The position numbers were made by a program, and so were the translations under genes. From the NCBI RefSeq assembly GCF_030915405.1, contig NZ_CP133262.1, positions 3,100,001-3,164,000 of the forward strand: a DNA stretch of 64,000 nucleotides. Reading direction: 5' to 3'. This DNA comes from Neobacillus nitrireducens. GTDB lineage: Bacteria > Bacillota > Bacilli > Bacillales > Cytobacillaceae. Below the pieces are notes generated by a model. It made no database searches, was not told the origin of the DNA, and worked only from the letters and a program-made list of their open reading frames with translations. Shown one piece after another: positions 51,983 to 60,553 of this stretch (within the stretch, counting starts at the first letter, position 1; every line of letters starts with the position of its first letter).

Positions 51983-53368
51983 CTACTTTTGATATGTGAG
52001 TAGTATATATTTTTCAGCTGCAAAATCTATGCCTTCAAAGGAAGATTTTTTTAAACCTGGAAGCCAGATAATACAACCTTCTTTGTCGGTTAGTACAGGC
52101 CACATATTTCGTTCCTGAACTGGTACTTTCTGGTCAATGAATATTGATTTTAACTTCTTTGACCCTTGCATTCCCTTTATTGACATCCGATCGCCTATTT
52201 TTCTAGAACGAATAATAATGGGCCACTTCACGCTGCTTACTTTAAACAATGCCGTATTTGAATCTGTTGTTGGAATTTCCCCTTCAATATACTCAGCTCT
52301 AATTTCCCCTCCATTCGGCAATACAATCATTCCAGGCCCTGTCATTTCAAAATGATAGGATTCACCTTCATTCGGTTGAAATTGGAATGAAAGGGAATGA
52401 TAGGAACGAAAAACGTGTAATCCATTAGGAAAATCAAGTTGACCTGATGGTTGAGAATGATGAACTATGGAAAATACTTGATCGATATGTACGGCAGATA
52501 AAGATGCTGGTTTTTCTTTGTAAAGATAGTTTAATATTAGATGAATCCCTCTTCTTTGTAAAGGTAAAGGCATTTCAAGAAAGCTAATAATGTCAATGGT
52601 AATTTTGTCTTCTTCTCTTTTAGTGATTACCTTAATCAGCCGTTGTCCTGTTAATTCTAGAAGGAAATTTTCATCACTTGTGATTTCCTCACTAAATCGT
52701 TGAAATTGTTCATGGACATGTGGATTTTCCTTTTTTAAAAAAGGGACAACTTCTTTGCGAAATCGATTCCTGCTATAGATCCCTTTCTCATTACTTGGGT
52801 CCATTCGCGGGCTAAGGCTATGCTTTTGGCAATATTCCTGGATATCAGCCCTTTCCAGTCCCAAAAACGGACGAATGATCATTCCGCTTTCAAATGGCCG
52901 TGAAAATGGTATACCTGCACGAGCCAGGCCTGAACTGCCCCTCGTTAATCTCATTAGCATCGTTTCCATTTGATCATCACCATGATGTGCAAGTGCTAAC
53001 CATGGATATTGATACTTTTCCATAATCTTTGAAAAAAACTCATACCTTATATCTCTTGCGGCGATTTGTGAACTTTTCCCCGTACTTCTGATAATTTCCG
53101 GCACATTCACCCGAGTCATTTCGAACGGAATGCTATTCTGTTCACAAAAATCTTTAACGAACATTGCATCCTCATAGGACTCTTGACCACGAAACATATG
53201 GTCTACATGGGCAACAACGAAGTGCAAATTTTGTTTCTCTCTTTCCGCAAGCAAAAAATGAAGCAGTGCCAGCGAATCCGGTCCTCCCGAAACACCAATG
53301 ACCATCCTTTTAGATGCTAAACTGAATGCCTGGTGAGTAAGAAAGGCCTTGACCTTAGTTTCCAACAT
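51983..53368 (-). CDS. tilS: tRNA(Ile)-lysidine synthetase
   Basis: TilS changes C34 of the AUA-reading tRNA-Ile to lysidine, so it is essential. The 461 residues show the PP-loop GVSGGPDSLALL (residues 25-36), the HVDHMFRG motif, and the C-terminal TilS domains (IIRSRKIGDRM, KKLKSIFIDQKVP near residue 410). A 384-nt gap upstream separates it from yabT and contains a long repeat copy. Confidence 0.96.
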   Translation of the reverse strand: MLETKVKAFLTHQAFSLASKRMVIGVSGGPDSLALLHFLLAEREKQNLHFVVAHVDHMFRGQESYEDAMFVKDFCEQNSIPFEMTRVNVPEIIRSTGKSSQIAARDIRYEFFSKIMEKYQYPWLALAHHGDDQMETMLMRLTRGSSGLARAGIPFSRPFESGMIIRPFLGLERADIQEYCQKHSLSPRMDPSNEKGIYSRNRFRKEVVPFLKKENPHVHEQFQRFSEEITSDENFLLELTGQRLIKVITKREEDKITIDIISFLEMPLPLQRRGIHLILNYLYKEKPASLSAVHIDQVFSIVHHSQPSGQLDFPNGLHVFRSYHSLSFQFQPNEGESYHFEMTGPGMIVLPNGGEIRAEYIEGEIPTTDSNTALFKVSSVKWPIIIRSRKIGDRMSIKGMQGSKKLKSIFIDQKVPVQERNMWPVLTDKEGCIIWLPGLKKSSFEGIDFAAEKYILLTYQK

Positions 53369-53602
53369 ATGATTGCATCTTCCTTAAAACAAAGTGTAGA
53401 ACTTTACATCGTTAAGAATAACATTAGTCTACCACTATTAAGAATAAACTATCAAAGCATAGGCATTACAAATGGCTTAGAAAATTTTCCTAATTCTCCG
53501 CTTAAATAACTACTTATAAAATTACCTTTCTTCTTATACGGATGACCTAAGAAATAGTTTCACATTTAAAGAAAAGAATAAGTATATTTCAACTTTGAAA
53601 AT

Positions 53603-53753
53603 TGTCCAGCTCCAGCGCCCTAGCGGCTAGTGTCCTTCGCACTCCGCCCTACGATAAGTCAACATCGAATCACCTTCGGCTCTTCGTGTTTCCTTTATCT
53701 CAGTTGGAGCGTTCCAGGCCATACGCCGCTGAACAGGGCGTTTACGCTTTTCT
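53603..53753 (-). repeat. long copy (about 151 bp) of the dispersed repeat, between yabT and tilS
   Basis: In minus orientation it begins AGAAAAGCGTAAACGCCCTG and ends CTAGGGCGCTGGAGCTGGACA. Compared with the copies at 16614 and 47312, the outer pair is changed on both sides (ACCC/GGGT to GCCC/GGGC), so pairing is kept. Its first base touches the yabT stop codon. The rest of the gap 53369-53602 shows nothing I recognise. Confidence 0.88.
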
Positions 53754-54769
53754 TATAAAATTTTATTAAAGGTGTACCAGGCATATAAAAGGCCTAACAC
53801 AAGGGCTATTAACCAAAATTCCATCCAGCCGCTCTTTTTCTTCTTTTTCCGATAGTGCTGCCGCGTTACAGGTTGGTTGGCGTTTGAGCCCTTTCGGGGC
53901 GGCTGTTTCTGAGCAGGCTGGCTTGCACTATTAGGCTTTATGAGCGGGTCTGCTGTTTTTTTATCGACCATTAGATCTAATAATTCAGCTCTCATTTGTT
54001 TCGCGCTTCCATATTGGCCTTGAAGAGCTTTTAGGATGACCTTTTCCCACACGATTAGCTCTGGTTTTTGCCGGATAGCCTCTCTTAATTGAGAGATTCC
54101 TCCACTCGTTTTCGTCAGCCTTTTAGGATAGGCGGTATTTATCATAATCATCGCCACCGCAAACAGGTCATAGGTCCGCTCAGCCTTCCTAGAGCCTAAT
54201 CCCCAATACCCACGGTCATAGAACTCAGTGAATTCCTTAATCGCTCTTCCTTGAATTGTCGTGCCGCCGACGTCAATACATCTTATTTTTGGCGGGGGTC
54301 CCGTGACTATTAGGTTTTCTGGCTTTAAGTCACCAAATACCCACCCATTTTCATGAAGCTTGTCTAAATCATTTAAAAGCTGCAAGAATAAAACACTAGT
54401 CCATGATTTTCCCTTTTGTTGTAAAAAGGAGAGAAAGTCAGGACCCTGAATATATTCCATCACATAAAAAGAAATGCGTCCGCGATTACTCTGCCAATCG
54501 TCGACGTCAAGCAAAGAAGGCCCGAGGGTTGGGGGTCCCTGGACCTTTGCTAAGGATTTTAAAACATTTACCTCAGAAGTGATCGACATACCATTGTCAC
54601 TCATTTTTAAAGCGACTTGTGTGTTCTTATGCTTGGCAAGGTAAACCACTCCGTTTGCTCCAAATCCAAGTTCCTTTATAATTGTATACTCCTTTGAATG
54701 CCACTTTCCTGTAATGACTGTCCCCGGGCTTACCTTACATTGACTCTTCAAAGTATGATTCATCATCAC
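53753..54769 (-). CDS. yabT: membrane-anchored serine/threonine protein kinase YabT
   Basis: The 338-residue protein is a Hanks-type kinase: glycine loop GFGANGVVY (near residue 35), ATP lysine in VALKMS, catalytic loop VFGDLKPENLIV (near residue 145), and metal site CIDVGGT. The usual HRD and DFG are thus FGD and DVG, as in YabT. A basic stretch (YRKKKKKS) precedes one C-terminal membrane helix. In B. subtilis YabT acts in sporulation, is stimulated by DNA and phosphorylates RecA. The start is ambiguous among GTG and two ATG codons. It overlaps yabS. Confidence 0.9.
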   Translation of the reverse strand: MMMNHTLKSQCKVSPGTVITGKWHSKEYTIIKELGFGANGVVYLAKHKNTQVALKMSDNGMSITSEVNVLKSLAKVQGPPTLGPSLLDVDDWQSNRGRISFYVMEYIQGPDFLSFLQQKGKSWTSVLFLQLLNDLDKLHENGWVFGDLKPENLIVTGPPPKIRCIDVGGTTIQGRAIKEFTEFYDRGYWGLGSRKAERTYDLFAVAMIMINTAYPKRLTKTSGGISQLREAIRQKPELIVWEKVILKALQGQYGSAKQMRAELLDLMVDKKTADPLIKPNSASQPAQKQPPRKGSNANQPVTRQHYRKKKKKSGWMEFWLIALVLGLLYAWYTFNKIL

Positions 54770-55472
54770 GTGAAAGCAAGCTCCTTAAGGATTGTTTTTC
54801 TTCAAATGAGGATAACGCTGTCCGCAACGCTGGTCCTGTCGGCGTAATTCCTCCAGTTGACAGCTGAGAGAATACACTGGTCAATGTTTGCAATTTAGGT
54901 GTCCAATCCAGCAATTTTTCGACATCTTTCTTTTTCCCGGGAAATACATAGACCGAAAATTGATTATCACCTGTTCGAGCGTTCAAGCTTAGAGAAAGGT
55001 CAAGCAATGCTTCCTTCACGGTCGGAAGTTTGTGTTTCATACTTGCACTTGTATCGACAAGAATCAACACCTCTAATTCGACAGTTTCTCCTAATTCATC
55101 GACAACCTCCATCACTTCCCCGCGTTTCTCGGGCGGGAGGTCTTCCATGGTTTGTGATCGTCCTAATATTTGCTGCAATTCACGGTTGACCACTCCCTGA
55201 ATGGTTTGGTTCATCGCTTTACGAGTGACCATTTGCACGGTTTGCGAGAGTTGCTGCGCATAGACAATCTGACTGACGCCACCGCCTGACATCGCAATCC
55301 TGTCAATTTCAGCCATTCCTTTTTCGTCAATCGTATCCTGTTCCATCACACCGATTACATTAACGGTGATTCCTTGTTCTTTTGCAAGTGCAGCCATAGC
55401 AATTGGATCGTCCCCTTGATTGGAACATCCATCCGTAATCAGTAAAATTTGACGTATTTTCCCTGTATACAT
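54735..55472 (-). CDS. yabS: VWA-domain protein YabS
   Basis: The protein of 245 codons carries von Willebrand factor A-like features: ILLITDGCSNQGDDP at the start and a MIDAS-type metal site LILVDTSASMKHKL near residue 135. It is likely to bind a partner through metal, perhaps in signalling with the adjacent kinase YabT and phosphatase SpoIIE; this is inference from the gene neighbourhood. I use the ATG after GGAGGGAGAAGGTT; a longer frame adds 21 residues. Its end overlaps yabT by 35 nt. Confidence 0.88.
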   Translation of the reverse strand: MYTGKIRQILLITDGCSNQGDDPIAMAALAKEQGITVNVIGVMEQDTIDEKGMAEIDRIAMSGGGVSQIVYAQQLSQTVQMVTRKAMNQTIQGVVNRELQQILGRSQTMEDLPPEKRGEVMEVVDELGETVELEVLILVDTSASMKHKLPTVKEALLDLSLSLNARTGDNQFSVYVFPGKKKDVEKLLDWTPKLQTLTSVFSQLSTGGITPTGPALRTALSSFEEKQSLRSLLSRDDESYFEESM

Positions 55473-55567
55473 AACCTTCTCCCTCCACAACATGTATTGG
55501 TACCATTTTCGACGGGATGTAAATGATTTATACATATTTTAAAGGGGGATGGCATAAAATAACTTGT

Positions 55568-58042
55568 TTAGGCCTGACGCTTTAATTTTTGAACAGGAAT
55601 GGATGCCCACTTTGGGGTATTATGTTTAATTTTCGCTACGGTCACGGTCATGTCATCATGAATGATTTCCGATCTCGACCGGATCACTTCTTCTAAAATT
55701 AAATCAGCTACCTCCTGCGGATTATCTGTTTCTAGTCCTTGTAATTTTCTCTTCATCCATAAATCATAATTCTCAACATGCAACGGACCCTCAAATACCC
55801 CATCGCTCATCATAATCAAGAGATCCCCAGCTTTTAGCTGTTCACTGACCACATCCACTTCAAATTCCTGGATCATACCTATTGGCAGATTACTTGCCTG
55901 GATTTTAATAATCTTATTCCCTCTTTTAATAAAGCTCGGTGTTGAACCAATTTTAAGAAATTTGGTTGATGCATTTTGCAGGTCAATCATCGCTAAATCT
56001 AAGGTAGAAAATATTTCATCCGTCGTCCGGAGTGAGAGAATGGAGTTAACTGATTTAATCGCCACTTTTTCTTCAATTCCTGATTGGAGAATTTTTTGTA
56101 AAAGAAGCAGTGTTTCTTTACTCTCGTAATGAGCTCTTTCTCCATTTCCCATTCCATCACTAATGGCAATGGCATACTTCCCTAATCCGAGTTCAATCGT
56201 CGAATAACTGTCTCCTGACACCAGCCCGCCGTCCTTAGCAGCATGGGCAATGCCTGTCTCTACCGTATACTTCTTGGAGGACCGGAATGTCACATGACAA
56301 AAGTCATTCGAATAAGTTGCACATTCTTCCTTATTTACAACAATCGTTTCCCCCAGAATATCAGATAGCATCGGAGCAATTAATTTGTCACATTCACCAT
56401 GGCCATCGCAAAATGGTAATGACATCTCAATATCGACATTTCCTTGCTCAAGGCTATAGATTTCCACTTGTTCAATATGGATTCCGAACGATTGCATTGC
56501 CTCCATAATTTGTTCTTCCTGCTTGTGGTGGTTTTCTCGTTCCCGTTGAATTTCCTTTGCGAAATTATCCATTACTTCGGACACACCTAACAATTGTTCA
56601 GCAACCAGCCTGCGGCTTTCCTGAACCTGCTTTTTTAACTTTTGATTGGCTTGAAAAAACGTTAATTCTTGTCCAATCGATTCATACACTCGTTTTGAAC
56701 GGGTGCATATCTTTTCCCATTCACGGGATAGCTTAGAAGAAACATTTCCATCATTTTGATCCATTTCATGAATAATTTCTTCCATATAAGAATAGGTTGT
56801 ATTAAAATTGTTTGCCCAGCATTGATCCTTCTTAAAGCAGGTTTGGCAGGTTTTTTCGGTAACGTTACTCATAAAGTAATCCATTTCCCGATCACTTTCA
56901 TCTTCCTTCGGTTGAATTTCCATTTGTGAAAAGCTTTTGGACAGAGCATGGAAGACGCTAGAGAACTGTGACACCCGCTGTGCCGTAACATCACGCATTT
57001 TACGCATATATTTTTGCTGCTCAGCTGTGTATTCCGGTGTACCAGGGATATACTTTGCTAATCGAGAAGTTAATACCTGAGGTGTTAAGAGGAATAGAAA
57101 GATGGCTGCCGCTGTCTCCAATACCGTAAGCTGGATGGAGCCACCGCCTTCTCCATACATACCAATTAGGAGTGTAGCGATAAATAAACCGATGGAAACA
57201 CCTATTTTTTTCCCTTCCTTCATCAATCCTCCCAGGACACCAGAAAAAGCAAGTAGACTCATATGATAAAAACTAGAGACACTCGCCAAACTAAAAATCA
57301 ACCCCGTGACAACCCCCACAGTGGAGCCAACTGTTGCTCCGGCGATAAACGAAAATACCAATACTAAGTATCTCGACATGATATGCTCAATCGACAGGTC
57401 ATAAACCTTCCAGCCAATTGTTCCTGTCATAATTGAAGCAAGCATGATAATTAGGCAAACAATTTCTTCTGTTTTTAACAATTGTCTCCGTTTGTTAAAG
57501 GTTAACAATGGAATACTTTGGAGAAAGATAAGCGTCAAAATAAACGCAAGACTGGTTTGGACCCCGACCATCATTAAATCATAGAGTGTCAATTGTCTTG
57601 AAAGAATAAAGGCTTCCGCCAATTTCCCGAGCCCAAGGACAATAGCGACAATTAAAGGTGTCCATTTCATATCATTGGTGACCCATTTCTTACATATTCT
57701 GAAGACTATCATAAATAAAATGGTAATTATAAAGGTAAAGGCCGCGTTTGTGAGTGAAATAGTGACTGCTCCAATAATTAGTCCGATCAGGGCAAGCGGT
57801 GCCCGATCTCGCTTAATTAAATAAACGGAGGCAAAAAAGGGAAGGCAAAAAGGAGTTAGTTTTGCCAAAATCAAGGCCCGACCAAGTAAAAAGCCAACCA
57901 ATAATAGCAGATATCCCTTTTTTATGAAAAAGGACTCTAGCATTAGTTGGATTTTTTTCAATCCATTCTGCAAAGCCCATTTGGATGAATGCAGATTAAC
58001 TTCTCTGACTGGTTCTATGAAACTAGCATTTGTCTTTTCCAT
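55568..58042 (-). CDS. spoIIE: stage II sporulation protein E, PP2C-type phosphatase
   Basis: SpoIIE dephosphorylates SpoIIAA to activate sigma-F in the forespore and takes part in asymmetric division with FtsZ. The 824 residues comprise about ten membrane helices (40-320), a cytoplasmic regulatory region, and a C-terminal PP2C domain from about residue 590 with the metal site AIAISDGMGNGERA and a late DDMTVTVAKI. The start ATG follows GGGAGTG. The promoter at 58077-58109 has the special Spo0A-type spacing. Confidence 0.98.
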   Translation of the reverse strand: MEKTNASFIEPVREVNLHSSKWALQNGLKKIQLMLESFFIKKGYLLLLVGFLLGRALILAKLTPFCLPFFASVYLIKRDRAPLALIGLIIGAVTISLTNAAFTFIITILFMIVFRICKKWVTNDMKWTPLIVAIVLGLGKLAEAFILSRQLTLYDLMMVGVQTSLAFILTLIFLQSIPLLTFNKRRQLLKTEEIVCLIIMLASIMTGTIGWKVYDLSIEHIMSRYLVLVFSFIAGATVGSTVGVVTGLIFSLASVSSFYHMSLLAFSGVLGGLMKEGKKIGVSIGLFIATLLIGMYGEGGGSIQLTVLETAAAIFLFLLTPQVLTSRLAKYIPGTPEYTAEQQKYMRKMRDVTAQRVSQFSSVFHALSKSFSQMEIQPKEDESDREMDYFMSNVTEKTCQTCFKKDQCWANNFNTTYSYMEEIIHEMDQNDGNVSSKLSREWEKICTRSKRVYESIGQELTFFQANQKLKKQVQESRRLVAEQLLGVSEVMDNFAKEIQRERENHHKQEEQIMEAMQSFGIHIEQVEIYSLEQGNVDIEMSLPFCDGHGECDKLIAPMLSDILGETIVVNKEECATYSNDFCHVTFRSSKKYTVETGIAHAAKDGGLVSGDSYSTIELGLGKYAIAISDGMGNGERAHYESKETLLLLQKILQSGIEEKVAIKSVNSILSLRTTDEIFSTLDLAMIDLQNASTKFLKIGSTPSFIKRGNKIIKIQASNLPIGMIQEFEVDVVSEQLKAGDLLIMMSDGVFEGPLHVENYDLWMKRKLQGLETDNPQEVADLILEEVIRSRSEIIHDDMTVTVAKIKHNTPKWASIPVQKLKRQA

Positions 58043-58076
58043 AAATCACACTCCCTATTCTTTCATCGTTCAGACT

Positions 58077-58109
58077 ATTATAAAATTAATAGTCAGAAAA
58101 GTTTGTCAA
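58077..58109 (-). promoter_or_regulatory. Spo0A-type sigma-A promoter of spoIIE
   Basis: Perfect TTGACA (58104-58109) and TATAAT (58077-58082) are separated by 21 nt rather than 17. This long spacing is characteristic of Spo0A-activated sigma-A promoters such as spoIIE and spoIIG. TGACAAA, one base from the 0A box TGNCGAA, overlaps the -35. Confidence 0.88.
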
Positions 58110-58134
58110 ATTAGTGAACGGGCTAAAAAAATCG

Positions 58135-58141
58135 TTCGACC
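58135..58141 (-). promoter_or_regulatory. candidate Spo0A box upstream of spoIIE
   Basis: The minus strand reads GGTCGAA, 6 of 7 matches to TGNCGAA, 25 nt upstream of the -35. Confidence 0.5.
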
Positions 58142-58183
58142 GTTTTCACTATAATCATTCAATTAATATTAATTAGTGTCGTA

Positions 58184-58229
58184 GGGTGTCAGGCACCATG
58201 TGAATTTTTCCACATGGTGCCTGACACCC
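58184..58229. repeat. perfect 19-bp inverted repeat
   Basis: GGGTGTCAGGCACCATGTG and its exact reverse complement are separated by 8 nt (AATTTTTC). The GTGTCAGGCACC core is itself nearly palindromic. It lies between the spoIIE promoter region and the yabR terminator. No tRNA gene is found in 58043-58319, although B. subtilis carries two there. Confidence 0.85.
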
Positions 58230-58245
58230 TTTTAAGTTGAACAGC

Positions 58246-58273
58246 AAAAAAGACAGGCCATTTAGGCCTGTCT
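58246..58273 (-). terminator. yabR terminator
   Basis: A perfect 9-bp stem AGACAGGCC/GGCCTGTCT with loop TAAAT and a six-T tail lies 46 nt after the yabR stop. Confidence 0.92.
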
Positions 58274-58319
58274 TCTATTTATGATATTGAGTGAAGCATC
58301 CTTATAAGTTAGTAGCAAG

Positions 58320-58757
58320 TTACCCCCGTTTAGCTCCTCTTCCTCCGCGCTTGGACTCTGTGCTCCGTTTTAAGGAAGATAAACGATCCTCGCTATCTTT
58401 TAAAAATTTTGCCATTTTGGTTTCAAAATTTTCTGGCTTAAAATTATTGCGATCGTTGTTTCTACCCTGGCGTGGACGTTGTGAGTTTGAGTTTGAATAA
58501 GATCGTTGCTGCGACTCCGGTCGATCCTTCGCCTTTTTAATCGACAGCCCGATTTTCCCATCTTTCTCAACATTGAGGACTTTTACCTCTACTTGATCGC
58601 CAACCTTTAAATGGTCATTAATATCTTTGACGTAATTGTCAGCAACCTCACTGATGTGTACGAGTCCTGTTGAGCCTTCCGGCAGCTCCACAAACGCACC
58701 AAACTTAGTAATTCCTGTTACTTTCCCCTGTAACTTGCTGCCTACTTCAATTGACAT
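58320..58757 (-). CDS. yabR: S1 RNA-binding domain protein YabR
   Basis: The 145-residue protein has one S1 domain (residues 1-73, VGSKLQGKVTGITKFGAFVE and GLVHISEVADNYV) and a basic, Arg/Gly/Ser/Asn-rich, probably disordered tail ending KRGGRGAKRG. It resembles the C-terminal domain of polynucleotide phosphorylase and general stress protein 13. Binding to RNA or the ribosome is likely; the exact role is unknown. It follows divIC. Confidence 0.92.
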   Translation of the reverse strand: MSIEVGSKLQGKVTGITKFGAFVELPEGSTGLVHISEVADNYVKDINDHLKVGDQVEVKVLNVEKDGKIGLSIKKAKDRPESQQRSYSNSNSQRPRQGRNNDRNNFKPENFETKMAKFLKDSEDRLSSLKRSTESKRGGRGAKRG

Positions 58758-58852
58758 AAAAAGAATGTTCCTCCTTAAAAGTATAGAAAATCAATCTTAC
58801 TCTATATTATACAAAAAGAAAAAAAACAGTGTCAATATGGCTACAAATTGGT

Positions 58853-59236
58853 TCATTTCCCCGTTTTTTCATCAGGAATATTAAAAATAATTTCATTTTT
58901 TTCTGAGAAGAAATATTCTTTCCTAGCTAACTTCGCAATATAATCATCGTCATTTAATTTAATAATATTTTCATTCAGAATTCCTTGCTCATTCTTTAAC
59001 TCCGTTAGCTGGTGAGTAAGTTCCTTCTTTTGGGTCATTTTAGCACTGAGCTTAGCAGATTGGGAAATGGTACTGGAGATCATTAAATAGGAGATAATAC
59101 TGGCCAGTGCCAAAAACATCGCCAATCGCCTTACTAATAGCTTCTTTTTCCTAGCTGAGGCAATTTCTGCATACTCCTGCTGTTTAACATACGTCGTCTG
59201 TATCTTAGAAACACTTTTCTTTGGTTCTGCTCCCAT
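58853..59236 (-). CDS. divIC: cell division protein DivIC
   Basis: DivIC is a bitopic septum protein that works with FtsL and DivIB. The 127 residues have a basic cytoplasmic N-terminus, one membrane helix (about residues 37-56, LAMFLALASIISYLMISS), a coiled coil rich in Lys, Gln and Leu (60-90), and a C-terminal region with YIAKLARKEYFFSEKNEIIF. I use the ATG of MGAEPKK; a GTG three codons earlier is less likely. Confidence 0.94.
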   Translation of the reverse strand: MGAEPKKSVSKIQTTYVKQQEYAEIASARKKKLLVRRLAMFLALASIISYLMISSTISQSAKLSAKMTQKKELTHQLTELKNEQGILNENIIKLNDDDYIAKLARKEYFFSEKNEIIFNIPDEKTGK

Positions 59237-59249
59237 TCCCCTCACCGCC

Positions 59250-59882
59250 TTACTCTTTTGGTTTTTTCCATCTATTAAACAACTTACTTATATAATTCCT
59301 GATTTTGTGAAAATTTCCTGCCGTTTTATTATATAACTTCTCGACGGAATTTTTAAGACCTTTCGGCAAAAGTTTCCAAAAAATCAACACAATCTTTTGT
59401 AACGGTACAAATATTATTTTTAGAATTAATAGTAAAACCTTGCCAATAAATTTGACAAGGGATAAAAGGCCCCTGCCAATCGCAATGATAATGACAATAA
59501 CCAGTTGAATAAGACCCACGATTGGTTTATAAATCAAGAGTTGAAATACTTTTTTAATAAAACGGCTGACAGCAAGGATTGTTTTTATTGTCAGCTCAAG
59601 CAAGCGAAGGTAAGTCCCTTTAAATAAACTCTGATAGGCGGCAAATCCACAAAGAAGTGCGAGAAAGATATAAAATCTTAGTTCCCCATTATTCACTAAA
59701 AATAACGTGTAAAAAATAACCACTGCTTGGATGATCCAAAATAATAAATCATTGAAGAAGACAATCCATTGCTTTCTTTTCGGCCGATTTAAAAATCGCT
59801 GATAGGTGTCGAACATCGCACCGAATAACGACCCCATCCCAATCATCGAAAGCAATGTTATAAATTGAGTCGAGAGGGTCAT
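59250..59882 (-). CDS. yabQ: sporulation membrane protein YabQ
   Basis: YabQ is a multi-spanning membrane protein of the spore outer membrane, needed for cortex formation in B. subtilis. The 210 residues show hydrophobic spans at about 5-25, 40-62, 68-85 and 115-155, and a basic C-terminus (KKPKE). It overlaps yabP by 4 nt, so the two are translated together. Expression in the mother cell is expected from the family. Confidence 0.92.
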   Translation of the reverse strand: MTLSTQFITLLSMIGMGSLFGAMFDTYQRFLNRPKRKQWIVFFNDLLFWIIQAVVIFYTLFLVNNGELRFYIFLALLCGFAAYQSLFKGTYLRLLELTIKTILAVSRFIKKVFQLLIYKPIVGLIQLVIVIIIAIGRGLLSLVKFIGKVLLLILKIIFVPLQKIVLIFWKLLPKGLKNSVEKLYNKTAGNFHKIRNYISKLFNRWKKPKE

Positions 59883-60181
59883 CGGAATAACTTACTAAAG
59901 AACCCTTTAGCTTTCTCCCCATGCTGTTCATCAAGGTAGACTAAATCAAAAATTTTCCCCTTAATTGAAACAATCCCCTTTTCCACATCGAGGTTTTTCA
60001 TTTGCAGATTTTGTCCTTTGATTGCTAAAAATCCCATCGATGTTTCTAATAAAAATTCTTCATTATCAAAACTTTCCACTTGTTTGACACCGGTAATCTC
60101 AAGAAGCTTTCTGCCTCTCATGATGACATCATGGTCTGGAACGCTGCTTTTTGTTGGATTATTATCATAATACTGGTTCAT
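59879..60181 (-). CDS. yabP: sporulation protein YabP
   Basis: YabP is a small protein of the YabP/YqfC family needed for spore development. The 100 residues contain the family core HDVIMRGRKLLEITGVKQVE followed by FDNEEFLLET and a C-terminal FFSKLFR. I use the ATG 6 nt after GGGGG, giving the same length as B. subtilis YabP; upstream in-frame starts lack a binding site. Confidence 0.93.
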   Translation of the reverse strand: MNQYYDNNPTKSSVPDHDVIMRGRKLLEITGVKQVESFDNEEFLLETSMGFLAIKGQNLQMKNLDVEKGIVSIKGKIFDLVYLDEQHGEKAKGFFSKLFR

Positions 60182-60258
60182 TAACATCCCCCACAATCAT
60201 TTGTACAACCTTTTTGATACATATTTATGTGAGGGATTTGAAAATTAGAACCCGGTTA

Positions 60259-60534
60259 CTAGAATGGGAATTCTGATGAGCCAATTCTTTCTTCATTAAT
60301 AATCGTATACATCTCTGCCGCTTCCTCTTTACGGGTGGTATCCTGGATTCGGTCTATCCGAGCTGTAACTTTTCTTTGCCCAAGGCGAATCGTTAATTCA
60401 TCGCCAACTTTCACCGTTGAGCTCGCCTTTGCCTCTTTCCCATTAATTTCGATTCTTCCTTGGTCGGATACTTCTTTTGCCAACGTCCTTCTTTTGATTA
60501 AGCGCGATACTTTTAAAAATTTATCTAGACGCAT
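60259..60534 (-). CDS. rqcP: RqcP, S4-domain ribosome quality control factor (YabO/Hsp15 family)
   Basis: RqcP works with RqcH on stalled 50S subunits to add alanine tails. The 91 residues show the S4 fold: MRLDKFLKVSRLIKRRTLAK, GRIEINGKEAKASSTVKVGD and LTIRLGQRKVTARI. The gene order yabN-rqcP-yabP-yabQ-divIC is conserved in Bacillus. Family membership is clear; the function is from work on B. subtilis. Confidence 0.93.
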   Translation of the reverse strand: MRLDKFLKVSRLIKRRTLAKEVSDQGRIEINGKEAKASSTVKVGDELTIRLGQRKVTARIDRIQDTTRKEEAAEMYTIINEERIGSSEFPF

Positions 60535-60553
60535 ACCTGATCTCCCCTTATTC

